From: an uncultured Campylobacterales bacterium
Lineage (GTDB): Bacteria; Campylobacterota; Campylobacteria; Campylobacterales; Arcobacteraceae
DNA length: 64,000 nt
NCBI GenBank assembly: GCA_947503785.1
Contig: CANNFB010000001.1
Span: 248,001-312,000 of the forward strand
Direction: 5' to 3'
The position numbers were made by a program, and so were the translations under genes. This document shows, piece by piece, positions 19,023-28,208 of the stretch (position 1 is its first letter; each line of letters starts with the position of its first letter). Under the pieces are notes generated by a model. The model worked only from the letters and a program-made list of their open reading frames with translations, had not been told where the DNA came from and did no database searches.

Positions 19023-19434
19023 CTAGGAGTAGTCCTAGTTGTAGACTTTTAGCTCTTTTCTTAGTGAAGTTTAAGGACCAAGTATAGGGATATTAAGTAT
19101 TTGAATATTTCACTCAAAAGGTTGTTCCAAAATTTCTAAGCCTTTATGAGAATTCACTATTATAACTTTTTGAACACTTTATGGAACACGGGAAACTAAT
19201 ATCTGTGACTCGTGTCCAAATATAAGAGGTTCAGGAATAGTTAACTTCAAAGAGGCTTTACATTTGCTGTTAAGATTCGTTAATTCTTATTATTTAGATA
19301 TTCGCTAGTATTTTTTAAGGGATAATATAAATAGACTAAAGATATTAAAAGCATGTTTGTATATAGAATTATTGTTCTATATTACTTGCTGGATAAGTAA
19401 TTTGAATTATATATGAAGCTGATATGACAATTAA
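19023..19434. other. intergenic region with hairpins and no recognised gene
   Basis: The 412-base gap begins just after a stop with CTAGGA-GTAG-TCCTAG (19024-19039), a short stem that may terminate the oxidoreductase. Near 19183-19218 a second arm pair (GGAACACG and CGTGTCC) can pair across a ~20-base loop. No protein relic was found in any frame. It may include the leader of a small RNA, but nothing decisive is visible. Confidence 0.4.
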
Positions 19435-21768
19435 TCACAAATAATCACCTATTTGTATCTCATCAATTTGATCATCTAACAAATACTCTTTAGCATATCT
19501 TTTATATACTTCTGTTTTTAAAAATAATTCGAAAATATCTTTATCAAGGTGTTGCTCTTTTACCATAAAGCTTAATATTTTTATTGATTCTGATAAAGTC
19601 TTACTATCTTTATATGGTCTATCTGATGCAGTTAATGCTTCAAAAACATCAGCTAAGGCTAGAACTCTTGATGGTATTGGCATTTCATCTTTTGTTAGTT
19701 GTTTTGGATAACCTGTACCTATTAGAGTTTCATGATGAGCCCCTGCATATAGTGGTACATTTTTTAGGTTTTCTGGTAATGGTAATTGTTCTAACATTTT
19801 TATTGTCATTTTTATATGATCTTGGATTTTATATCTCTCTTCTTCGGTTAAAGTTCCCTTTGAAATTGTTAAGTTATAAACTTCACCTTGATTATATAGA
19901 TTTTTTGGTACTTCAGTTTTAAATCCATATTTAGAATCATCATTAGCCCAATCTTCTCTCTTGATTATGTGCCAACTTTTATCTGATAATAACTTCTCTA
20001 ATATAGGTAATTTTTCATCTTTATTATCAAATCTTATTTTTTCTTCTCTTGATAGACCTGCTTTGTCATCAAAATTTCTTAACCAAGTTCTTGATGCAAT
20101 AACTTTAATTCTTTCTTTATACTCATCTTTTAAAAACTCTACACCTAAATTCATATTAGCGATAAACTCAAAATCTTCTTTTAGTTTTGTTTGTTCTTTT
20201 TGAAGCCAAGTATCTATTTCTTGTTTATTCTCACCTTTTAACTCTTTTTTATAAGACTCAATTATTAAATCTCTATGGATAACTTCAAACCTAGTTCTTA
20301 TTTCATGAATTCTATTGTAAATAGTTTCTAGCTTTGTTGCTTTATCAACAACATACTCAGGAGTTGTAACTTTTCCACAATCATGTAACCATGCAGAAAT
20401 ACTTATCTCTCTATATTCATCTTCACTATTTATTTTAAATTCTTTAAAAATACCATCTTCACATTTATTTGCTTCTTCTATAATCATAAGTGCTAGTTCA
20501 GGAACTCTGTTACAATGACCACCTGTATATTTTGACTTTTCATCAATTGCACTGGCAATTAGTTTTATAAAAGAATCCATAAGTTCTTTTTGGTTCTCTT
20601 CATAAGCTTTTATTGAAACTGACATTTTCCATAAAGAGTCAGAAACATCATGAATCTCTTTTATATAAGAAGGAATGTTTTTAACTTCATCAAATTTTCT
20701 TTTTTGAATTTTTTCATTCTCTTTTACTATTCGATGTAAAGGATTTACGATCAAACTTGAGCTTAAAATAATCAAAGGTATGGCGATAATTAAAAATACT
20801 ATAAATGAGATCAATACAAACCAATAAATTTCTTTTATGTATGGTTCCATTATATTTTCAATTGGAGAGATTATATATAGGGATTCACTATTATCAAAAA
20901 GTGAAAACTTATTATAGAAAAACTGATTATTAGTCAATTTTCCATCAAGTGTATTTTGATTTAATGAACTTTTCTTATCACTAATCTTACCTTTTGATAC
21001 TTTGTTATAAGTAATAATTTCACCATTAGCATCAAATAAAAAAACTTCACTTTCTTCAACTAGTTTTTGTTTACTTATTAATTTATCTATATTATTTAAT
21101 GTTACATCAATTCCAATAACAATATCATCACTACTCTTTATTTCTTTTGCATAACTAATACCATATTTATTTAAGAACTTAAACAAGTATGGTTCTGTTT
21201 TTATTGAGTTTGTGGAAGATATAGCTTCTTTATACCAAGGTCTTTGAGTGACTTTATATTTGGTATCATTTTTTATAGATTTTACTTGATTTAAATTTTT
21301 ATCTAAATATTCTTTATACTCAATATTTTCAATGATTTTAATTATTAGCCAAGAAGCATTTTTAGGTGCATCAAAACTACTTTTATATTCTTCTTTAAGA
21401 TTTATAAGTTCATAATATGTACCATCTTTATGACCTACGTATATTGAGTAAATGTAGTTATTGCTTTTTATATCAGAAACAAAAAGATCTAAAACCTTAT
21501 GTCTAACATTTGGAATTGGTTTTTCAGTTACAGAAGGAACATTCTCAATTAACCTAATAAAAGATTCACTATTTTTAATATAATTAGAAACTTCTTGCTT
21601 AAGGTTTATAGATAATTGTTTAAATGATTCTTGAGTACTTTCTAGTGCAATTTTTTTACTTAAGTTATATTGCATAACTAGCATAACACTCACTACAATA
21701 AATGTAACAACAAAAAATAAACCTAAAATTGTAGGTTTTATTTTTATGGAGAAATTATTTAAACTCAT
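19435..21768 (-). CDS. membrane sensor with extracytoplasmic domain and HD-GYP phosphodiesterase
   Basis: A 777-residue protein starting at ATG 21768 (AAAGGT upstream) rather than 21828. It has an N-terminal membrane helix (about 15-38), a periplasmic dCache-like sensor region (about 45-310, with a KVTQRPWYKEA motif), a second helix (about 320-345), a HAMP-like linker, then an HD-GYP domain: GGHCNRVPELA, HDCGK (about 462), HHETLIGTGYP (about 676). HD-GYP enzymes hydrolyse cyclic di-GMP. The distance from HD to HHE is about 210 residues, far above normal, because a charged helical insertion (about 475-610) splits the domain. It stands alone. Confidence 0.85.
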   Translation of the reverse strand: MSLNNFSIKIKPTILGLFFVVTFIVVSVMLVMQYNLSKKIALESTQESFKQLSINLKQEVSNYIKNSESFIRLIENVPSVTEKPIPNVRHKVLDLFVSDIKSNNYIYSIYVGHKDGTYYELINLKEEYKSSFDAPKNASWLIIKIIENIEYKEYLDKNLNQVKSIKNDTKYKVTQRPWYKEAISSTNSIKTEPYLFKFLNKYGISYAKEIKSSDDIVIGIDVTLNNIDKLISKQKLVEESEVFLFDANGEIITYNKVSKGKISDKKSSLNQNTLDGKLTNNQFFYNKFSLFDNSESLYIISPIENIMEPYIKEIYWFVLISFIVFLIIAIPLIILSSSLIVNPLHRIVKENEKIQKRKFDEVKNIPSYIKEIHDVSDSLWKMSVSIKAYEENQKELMDSFIKLIASAIDEKSKYTGGHCNRVPELALMIIEEANKCEDGIFKEFKINSEDEYREISISAWLHDCGKVTTPEYVVDKATKLETIYNRIHEIRTRFEVIHRDLIIESYKKELKGENKQEIDTWLQKEQTKLKEDFEFIANMNLGVEFLKDEYKERIKVIASRTWLRNFDDKAGLSREEKIRFDNKDEKLPILEKLLSDKSWHIIKREDWANDDSKYGFKTEVPKNLYNQGEVYNLTISKGTLTEEERYKIQDHIKMTIKMLEQLPLPENLKNVPLYAGAHHETLIGTGYPKQLTKDEMPIPSRVLALADVFEALTASDRPYKDSKTLSESIKILSFMVKEQHLDKDIFELFLKTEVYKRYAKEYLLDDQIDEIQIGDYL

Positions 21769-21888
21769 GATTGAACCTTTAATAAACTTAATACTAAAAG
21801 TTAATATAAAAATTAACTTTTTTACCAACTATACTGAAATCGAACATATAATATCTAATTAAGAAATAGATAAAAAAAGTTATTCTTC

Positions 21889-24246
21889 TTAAAAGTCATA
21901 CTTTATATTAATACCCAAAGATACTTCTTTTCCATGTTCACTATGACTACTAACTATTCCACCTGAAATATCAAAATTATTATATGATTTAGATTCTAGT
22001 CCAATACCAAAATGCAAACTATCTGCTCCTCTATTTTGTCCAACAAAACTTTCTTTATAGTTTGGATTAATAGCTAATGCTGCATCAATATTATGTTCTT
22101 TGTTTTTATTTGCATACCAATCATGTTCATACTTCACAAACATTGTTGGAAAAAGATCTTCAAAATTTTCAATTGAATTGAACTTGGCATTTACTCCTAA
22201 TGATGAAACTATCATATGAGCATCTGCTTTATCCACAATTAACCTACTATCATTACCTTTTTCCTTAATTTCATCTTGTTGATAATAAGCATAATTTAAT
22301 CCTATACTTGGAGATATCTTTACATTCTCAAAACTATTTATATCATAAGCAAATTCAAGTGATGAATATACTGAATGAGAATCATACTCCGCTTTATTTT
22401 TATTTGAAAGTGTTGTTAAAACAACATCTCTTTCTGTACTGTTTTTACCATAAGAGTATCCAACCATACCAGTTAAATGACTGTTACTATCTACCTTATT
22501 ATAGGCATATAATCCTAAATGAAAATTATTAGAACTAAATGATTGACTTACCAAATCATGCTCAGACATGTTATGATATCCATAGCCTGTAAAGAAACCT
22601 ACATTAAAATCTTCATCTTTATTAATATCACTTCCAAGTAAGAAAGTATTTAGTTTATATTTAAAGTCACCTAAATTATTCTCACCATTTACATTTCCTT
22701 TTACATAAGACATGTCTACCCAAAAGTTCTTATTATTAGAAAAATGTTTTTCCGTTTTATCTTGTACTGATGATATTATTAAATCAATCTGTTCTAAGCC
22801 TACTGTTATAAATGAAGAATAAGGTTCAGCATGAATTGAGTTTATACCTGAAGATGCTTGTGAATTTGTTAAACTATTTAGTGCTGATGTGATACTTGTA
22901 CTAGAATTTGTATTTATTGCATTTACAAGAAGAGCTGCACCTGCCGTTTTATTTACAGTATTTATAGCTTTATGTGTTTTAAATGAAGATACAGGAAGAG
23001 TAGCTCCTGTAAGAACAACATCATAACTATTATCTGTACCTAAGGTTAAATCCGTAAGCACAGGTAAATTTCCTCCAGCTACAAATTCATACATACTATT
23101 TATTTGAGTATTTGTATATGTGGTTCCTGAATCCTGATTATCTATTACTTTAAAAACTTTTCCATCATAATCAGAAGGGATAGTTCCTGTATTCATCGGA
23201 TTCACTTCTATTCCAACTTTATTGTTTGATAATATTTGTTGATTTGAATGAGATGATACATCTGAAAAAGTTAATTTATCTGATGAAGTAGGTGTTGTTG
23301 TATCAACCCTAAAGTTAAATCCTGATATATCAAAACTACTACTATTATCAATATCAAAAATTGGTGTTGTTCCTCTTACATTAACATTACCATTAATCTC
23401 TACATTTGTATTATTTTCTAATGTTAAAGTTCCTCCATCATAAATATTAACACCTGTACTACTTGGTGTGATATTTAAACCTGAAGTACTAAGTATAAAG
23501 TTTCCATATATATTAGCTGCACCGTTATTCAATCTTAAAATAGTTCCATTTGTATTCAATGTGAAATCAGAACCTGTATTAATATTAAATAAAAAGGGTG
23601 TATTTATTGGATCATTTAAAATCCAATTATTAATTGAACTTGAACCATAACTATGTAAAATCACTTGATAAGGGTTTTCTATCTTGAATATATCTGCACC
23701 TGATTCAATATCTAGATGTCCATTATTAAGAATAATATAACTTGTACTGGAATCAGAAGTATCTCCTATACGCATTAGCCATCTAACAACTGAATAACCT
23801 CCATTATCATACAATTTTAAAGTAGCATTATTTATCTCTAAATTTTTTACACTGAACTCTCTCCCCGCAAGAGAAAAAGTAGTAAGTTCTTGATTTGAGG
23901 TATTTAATACAGGATTAACTAAACCTGTTCCATCTATTACTAAATTTTCAAGATAACTCTGTATATTTGTGGTATATGTAAACTCAGCATTTCGTGTTGT
24001 AGATATAAAATAATCATTTGTCGTACTTAAATCTACAATAAGTGCTTTTAAAGGATTTCCACTCCTTATGGCTAATAAATTTGGTATTGTTGCCATATTT
24101 GTACAATTTGTTCCAGCAGCACTTGTTGTACAAGTATAAGAATTTGTATTATTATAGAAATTTAAATTTTCTAAAGTAACATCTGCATAACATAACGTTG
24201 TTGAAGCAACTATTGATAATTTTATTAATATTGTTTTTTTTGACAT
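21889..24246 (-). CDS. autotransporter (type Va secreted protein)
   Basis: A 785-residue protein. ATG 24246 is chosen over 24255 because AGGA lies at the right distance only for the former. Signal peptide KKTILIKLSIVASTTLCYA is followed by a Thr/Asn/Ser-rich passenger of repeated strands (TLENNTNVEINGNVNV, GANIYGNFILS), typical of a beta-helix. From about residue 500 a beta-barrel domain follows (FWVDMSYVKGNVNGE, TGYGYHNMSE, VGYSYGKN) ending LGINIKYDF with terminal Phe. The passenger's role (adhesion or other surface function) is unknown. Confidence 0.88.
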   Translation of the reverse strand: MSKKTILIKLSIVASTTLCYADVTLENLNFYNNTNSYTCTTSAAGTNCTNMATIPNLLAIRSGNPLKALIVDLSTTNDYFISTTRNAEFTYTTNIQSYLENLVIDGTGLVNPVLNTSNQELTTFSLAGREFSVKNLEINNATLKLYDNGGYSVVRWLMRIGDTSDSSTSYIILNNGHLDIESGADIFKIENPYQVILHSYGSSSINNWILNDPINTPFLFNINTGSDFTLNTNGTILRLNNGAANIYGNFILSTSGLNITPSSTGVNIYDGGTLTLENNTNVEINGNVNVRGTTPIFDIDNSSSFDISGFNFRVDTTTPTSSDKLTFSDVSSHSNQQILSNNKVGIEVNPMNTGTIPSDYDGKVFKVIDNQDSGTTYTNTQINSMYEFVAGGNLPVLTDLTLGTDNSYDVVLTGATLPVSSFKTHKAINTVNKTAGAALLVNAINTNSSTSITSALNSLTNSQASSGINSIHAEPYSSFITVGLEQIDLIISSVQDKTEKHFSNNKNFWVDMSYVKGNVNGENNLGDFKYKLNTFLLGSDINKDEDFNVGFFTGYGYHNMSEHDLVSQSFSSNNFHLGLYAYNKVDSNSHLTGMVGYSYGKNSTERDVVLTTLSNKNKAEYDSHSVYSSLEFAYDINSFENVKISPSIGLNYAYYQQDEIKEKGNDSRLIVDKADAHMIVSSLGVNAKFNSIENFEDLFPTMFVKYEHDWYANKNKEHNIDAALAINPNYKESFVGQNRGADSLHFGIGLESKSYNNFDISGGIVSSHSEHGKEVSLGINIKYDF

Positions 24247-24637
24247 TTTAACCATCCTATTTATCTATAATTAATCTTACCAAATAGTTATTTAATTGTA
24301 GATTCATACTAGAGGTGTAACACCAATATAAAGATTACCCTGACAAAAATCGGTCTTTTTTCGGTCAACTTTTGTAAAAAAAGTAATATCGCCGGTCTTG
24401 TTTATCATTATTCTCATATTCCATAAGCTCTTTCATAGTTAAGAGATTTTCAATCATTGAATGAAGCTTTAGAATTTATTTATATACTGACTGTTCACAA
24501 TACTGTACCTTTTGCAACTTTCCTTAAATAAGTAGCAAAAGATACACTATCATATAATTGTAATAACTATTGCTTAATTGCACAAAATTCTGGACAATTT
24601 CGTCAAGTTACGTACTATTTAAATAAAAAATAAGAAC
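24247..24637. other. decayed intergenic DNA
   Basis: About 390 bases without an intact gene. On the minus strand 31 codons starting at the ATG near 24460 read MIENLLTMKELMEYENN before going out of frame, resembling the start of an excisionase-like or small HTH protein, and a second short stretch (FATYLRKVAKG) is readable near 24530. These are weak hints that the mobile relics described to the right extend into this gap. Confidence 0.35.
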
Positions 24638-25129
24638 TTAATCCTTATCTATTTTATAATTTTCATGAAGCTGTCTTAACTCTAGTTTAGTATATTTTAA
24701 TGGTTTGTCTTCTTGTAGTTTTTCTTTATATTTCTCTGTATGTAAGTCTCTTAATATATCTAATTTCATAAATTCAACAATTTTTTCATTATAGAAATTT
24801 GCTAGTTTGATTATAAAGTTAGTATATCCATTTCTAGTATTGTTAATTTCAAGCGAAGAGTATTTTAAGAGCTCTTTAGATTTCTCTATATAGGAAGGAA
24901 ACTTTTCAATAAAAGCAATTAGAATTTCTTTTGCAGCTATTTTAAATTTATCTTTATTGATTCCTAGAATATCTGCAAGTCCATAAAAATCTTCAACTCT
25001 AAAATTAACCTTTTTATGTAAGTATCTACTATTAATTGATAATCCGAGTGCATCACTGTTTCCATAATAAACACCAAGAGATATAACATCATAAAGAGGA
25101 GCAAGTAGATTTTTTAAATTTAAATTAAT
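24638..25129 (-). pseudogene. C-terminal relic of a HipA-like kinase toxin
   Basis: About 160 codons are open on the minus strand with no usable start, preceded by an in-frame TAA and an AT-only palindromic stretch. The peptide begins NLKNLLAPLYDVISLGVYYG then DALGLSIN and continues VNFRVEDFYGLADILGIN. This is the pattern of the C-terminal HipA domain (LxPxYDxxxT..., LALSING..., then DF..LA..LGI). The N-terminal kinase part and any HipB antitoxin are missing, so the gene is 5'-truncated and presumably dead. It lies beside a resolvase relic, which suggests a lost mobile element. Confidence 0.6.
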
Positions 25130-25248
25130 ATTTATTTATATAAATTTAAATATATATAACTATAACTGATCATTTAGGAAAATAGCTATTACTTTACAAT
25201 CATTCAAATATATGAGATAAATAGTAAGTTCAATACAAAGGATTTATT

Positions 25249-25347
25249 ATGAATGTAGTTTATGCAAGAGTTTCAACTTCAAGCCAAAACCTTGAAAATC
25301 AAATTGAGCAACTCAAGAGTGTTGGTTGCAAAAAGATCTTTTATTAA
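25249..25347 (+). pseudogene. N-terminal relic of a serine recombinase/resolvase
   Basis: Thirty-two codons from ATG 25249, with an intact AAAGGA ribosome site, read MNVVYARVSTSSQNLENQIE and then QLKSVGCKKIFY before TAA. YARVSTxxQNLxxQ is the signature of the resolvase/invertase catalytic N-terminus, including the nucleophilic Ser. The rest of the gene is absent. It probably marks the end of a former transposon or plasmid segment that also carried the HipA relic. Confidence 0.75.
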
Positions 25348-25458
25348 TATTATAATGAAGGAAAAAGAAATAAGTAAATCTTATAATTGATTAGTATCAT
25401 TTTTTTGCTTTGATTTTTTATATATACTCCAAAAAATCAAAAGCAAAAAGGTACAATT

Positions 25459-26619
25459 ATGAAAATATTAATATTAGTTATTCTTATATTTTTAAACTTA
25501 CAATCTTCACAAGAGATAAGTAGTAATACATGTAAGGCATGTCATCCTACTATTTATGGTGAGTTTTATAACTCAACACATAGAAAAGCTTCAATATTTG
25601 AAGACCCAATACATAAAGCAGTATGGGACTTACATCCAAATAAGCAAAAAGAGTCTTATACTTGTGCAAAATGTCACACTCCAAGTGATATAAAACTACT
25701 GCAAAACCTTAAAGAAAATAAAAAAGCAATTCCAGTTAAAAGTGACATTCAAACACATGAAGCAATCTCATGCGTATATTGTCATAGTATTAAAAGTATT
25801 GAACAACATGAAAAAGTAAATAACAACATTTTAACAAAAGAAAAAAAAGTATTTTATTCAGCAAGTGAAGAAAATAGAGTATTAAAAGATAAAAAATACA
25901 AAGATGATGTTTCAATGTTTGGAATGATGAAAAAGAAATCTGGCTCTCCATTTCATACAATTGATTATTCAAATGAAGACTATTACACGGGTAAAATGTG
26001 TATGGGGTGTCATGCAAAGAAACAAAACAACAATAACTTTGATTTATGTAGAGTTGATATGAAAGGTGCTACTGATGAAAAAAGCAACTGTATAACTTGT
26101 CATATGCCAAAAATAAAAGGAACAGCAACTTCTATTAAAATTACTGACACACATAGATTTCATGGCTTTGCCAGTTCTACAAATAATCAAGACTTATTAA
26201 CAAAATACATAAAAATAAATTTTGAACAAAAAAATGATAGTTTTGAAATTTCAATAAAAAATGAATCAAGTCATAATTTATTCTTACAACCTTTAAGATT
26301 AGCACAATTAAGAGTTAGTATTTTAAAAGGAAAGGAAAGAATAAAACTTGATACAAAATCTTTTATGAGAATTATAGGAAAAGATGGAAAACCAACTATG
26401 CCATGGCTTGCAAATAGTGAAGTTAAAAATAATATGATTAAAGCAAATGAAAATAGAGTTGTAAAATATAACTATAAATTAGAAAATAGTGATTGGGTTG
26501 AAGTTATATTTGGATATTACAAAGTTAATCCAAAAATGTGGAAAAAATTAAAACTTGAAAATGATAAAACTAGTACAAAGTTTAATATTTTAAAAAGTGA
26601 ATTTTATAAAGGGAAATAA
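25459..26619 (+). CDS. exported multiheme cytochrome c (five CxxCH)
   Basis: A 386-residue protein with a short N-terminal hydrophobic segment (ILILVILIFLNLQSS), consistent with export. Five heme-binding motifs are visible: CKACH (25), CAKCH (69), CVYCH (105), CMGCH (181) and CITCH (211). Additional His residues (H37, H118 region, THRFHGF) could serve as distal ligands. The last 170 residues lack Cys and look strand-rich (FEISIKNESSHNLFLQPLRLAQLRVS), as in cytochrome c554/NrfB-like proteins with a C-terminal beta domain. A periplasmic electron-transfer role is sure as a class; the partner is not. It is transcribed alone and its stop is two bases from the tRNA gene on the other strand. Confidence 0.85.
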   Translation: MKILILVILIFLNLQSSQEISSNTCKACHPTIYGEFYNSTHRKASIFEDPIHKAVWDLHPNKQKESYTCAKCHTPSDIKLLQNLKENKKAIPVKSDIQTHEAISCVYCHSIKSIEQHEKVNNNILTKEKKVFYSASEENRVLKDKKYKDDVSMFGMMKKKSGSPFHTIDYSNEDYYTGKMCMGCHAKKQNNNNFDLCRVDMKGATDEKSNCITCHMPKIKGTATSIKITDTHRFHGFASSTNNQDLLTKYIKINFEQKNDSFEISIKNESSHNLFLQPLRLAQLRVSILKGKERIKLDTKSFMRIIGKDGKPTMPWLANSEVKNNMIKANENRVVKYNYKLENSDWVEVIFGYYKVNPKMWKKLKLENDKTSTKFNILKSEFYKGK

Positions 26620-26621
26620 GT

Positions 26622-26698
26622 TGGTTGCGGAAACAGGATTTGAACCTGTGACCTACGGGTTATGAGCCCGTCGAGCTACCGTGCTGCTCTATTCCGCG
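26622..26698 (-). tRNA. initiator tRNA-fMet (CAU)
   Basis: The reverse strand folds as a 77-base tRNA with CCA encoded (26622-26624). The anticodon CAT is at 26662-26664, with three G:C pairs in the anticodon stem (GGG and CCC). The acceptor stem begins with C and its partner is A, the C1-A72 mismatch that defines bacterial initiator tRNA. The T arm is GGTTCAAATCC. It stands alone, without other tRNA or rRNA genes nearby. Confidence 0.95.
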
Positions 26699-26767
26699 TT
26701 CTTTAAGTTAGATGGACATGATAGCTGATTAACCTTAAAGCAATATCGTATATGCAAAAGAGTTGAA

Positions 26768-27055
26768 TTATGTTAATTCAACTCCGCAAGAATTACACTC
26801 TTTCCTAAACCATCCTCGACCTGGAAACTTTCCACACTTTGGACACTTCCATAAGAAAAGTGTAAAACCTATATATATTACAAAACCTGCAATTGCAGCA
26901 TTGAACCATGTTTGTTCATTTAAACCAAATAACTCATCTAGTTCTTTTACTTTCATTACAATACTTGGTGTTAATAGTATAAAAAATATAAATGCAACTA
27001 TCTTAGCATTTATTATAACCTTAGCAAATTCTTTTTTCACATCTTCATTTTTCAT
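26768..27055 (-). CDS. small membrane protein with C-terminal zinc ribbon
   Basis: A 95-residue protein with two membrane helices (about 10-30 and 48-66) and a C-terminal CPKCGKFPGRGWFRKECNSCG, i.e. two CxxC pairs 15 residues apart, a rubredoxin-like zinc ribbon. Ribosome site and ATG are good (AGGGATATAAAATG). Function unknown. It lies between the tRNA and the parvulin gene, divergent from the latter. Confidence 0.75.
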   Translation of the reverse strand: MKNEDVKKEFAKVIINAKIVAFIFFILLTPSIVMKVKELDELFGLNEQTWFNAAIAGFVIYIGFTLFLWKCPKCGKFPGRGWFRKECNSCGVELT

Positions 27056-27137
27056 TTTATATCCCTAAAAATTAGTGCTACATTATATGTTAAATTTATA
27101 AAAAGATGATAAAATTCCAATTATAAAAGGATATTTA

Positions 27138-27422
27138 ATGGCAAAAAGTGCAACAGCTAGACATATTTTACTTAATACTGAAAAGTTAGCGAAAAAAATA
27201 AAAAAAGAAATCATTCAAAATGACATAACATTTGAAAAAGCTGCAAAGAAGTTTTCAAAATGTTCATCAGGAAAAAGAGGTGGTAATTTAGGTACTTTTT
27301 CAAAAGGTGATATGGTAAAAGAGTTTGATGAAGTTGTATTTACAAAAGATTTACTAAAAACTCATGGTCCAGTTAAAACAGAATTTGGATTTCATTTAAT
27401 AGAAATCACTTCTAGATATTAA
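27138..27422 (+). CDS. parvulin-type peptidyl-prolyl isomerase
   Basis: A 94-residue single-domain parvulin (PpiC type). Diagnostic segments are SATARHILLNTEKLAKKIKKE, FEKAAKKFSKCSSGKRGGNLGTFSKGDMV and GPVKTEFGFHLIEI, with both active-site His residues (ARHIL and GFHLI). No signal peptide, so a cytoplasmic isomerase assisting folding. The start follows AAAAGGATATTTA. Confidence 0.92.
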   Translation: MAKSATARHILLNTEKLAKKIKKEIIQNDITFEKAAKKFSKCSSGKRGGNLGTFSKGDMVKEFDEVVFTKDLLKTHGPVKTEFGFHLIEITSRY

Positions 27423-27434
27423 AAAGATTAACTA

Positions 27435-28208
27435 TCATATCTCAAATAAGACATCTGTTCTAATTATATATTTAACTCCAGAAAGTATTTTTGAAGAACT
27501 ATGCAAACAATGTAGAGGATGAAATCCATGAGGGAAGCATAATACTGAGCCCTCAGGTGTTCTAATATTAATCAATTCTGCATTTTGAATATCTCTTGTC
27601 GGTTTTGTAACATCTGTTTTATCAACATAAAATTGTGTTTCTCCGCCTTTAAAATCTTCACTTAAAAAAATTAGAAATGTCATTTGACTATATCTATCTA
27701 AATATGCATCTTGAACTAATTCTCTTTCTATTACTGCACTTCCAGGCCAAGAACCATCACTATGAACTTTAAAAAAATCTCCTTCATCATATCTATAAAA
27801 TCTAAATCTTTTATTGATTCCTAATACTTTTTTTCCATCAAAGATTCCATCTTTATCAAACATAAAATCTTTTACTCTATCCCAGATAATATCATGTGTT
27901 TTATTATCTATTACCCAAGTTAAGTTATTATTATGTCTAACACTTCTTGGTAAAGATACAGCAGCATCTTCTGTATATCCAAGTTCTTCAGTCACTTCTT
28001 TAAATTTTGTTGTTTCTTCTTTAGAAAAAACATTTAGTATTTTAAAAGCCCCAGGAACAAAAGAAACTTCATTACGAGTTAACTTGTTTTTCCTATCCTC
28101 ATCTAAGTTTATTGGATTTTCTATACTAGTTGCCCATGTAGGCAAAGAAGGATTTTGTGCTCCTGCTTCCCTTGCTACTACATAAAAGTTTGATTTATTT
28201 AAATTCAA
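27435..28208 (-). CDS. 2-oxoglutarate/Fe(II) oxygenase, prolyl-hydroxylase-like
   Basis: A 257-residue protein starting at TTG 28208, whose codon overlaps the stop of the aldehyde dehydrogenase (TTGA) with GGGG upstream. The metal-binding HxD is VHSDGSWPGS, followed by the double-stranded helix with FLIFLSEDFKGGETQFY. The distal His and the 2OG-binding Arg are in FHPLHCLHSSSKILSGVKYIIRTD. This fits the P4Hc-type family. Substrate unknown; known relatives hydroxylate proteins or small molecules. It is the last gene of a four-gene operon. Confidence 0.8.
   Translation of the reverse strand: MNLNKSNFYVVAREAGAQNPSLPTWATSIENPINLDEDRKNKLTRNEVSFVPGAFKILNVFSKEETTKFKEVTEELGYTEDAAVSLPRSVRHNNNLTWVIDNKTHDIIWDRVKDFMFDKDGIFDGKKVLGINKRFRFYRYDEGDFFKVHSDGSWPGSAVIERELVQDAYLDRYSQMTFLIFLSEDFKGGETQFYVDKTDVTKPTRDIQNAELINIRTPEGSVLCFPHGFHPLHCLHSSSKILSGVKYIIRTDVLFEI

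Noticed and set aside
25118-25160. AT-only palindromic stretch considered as a replication or partition site
   Set aside because: No iterons, DnaA boxes or Rep gene nearby; low complexity best explains it.
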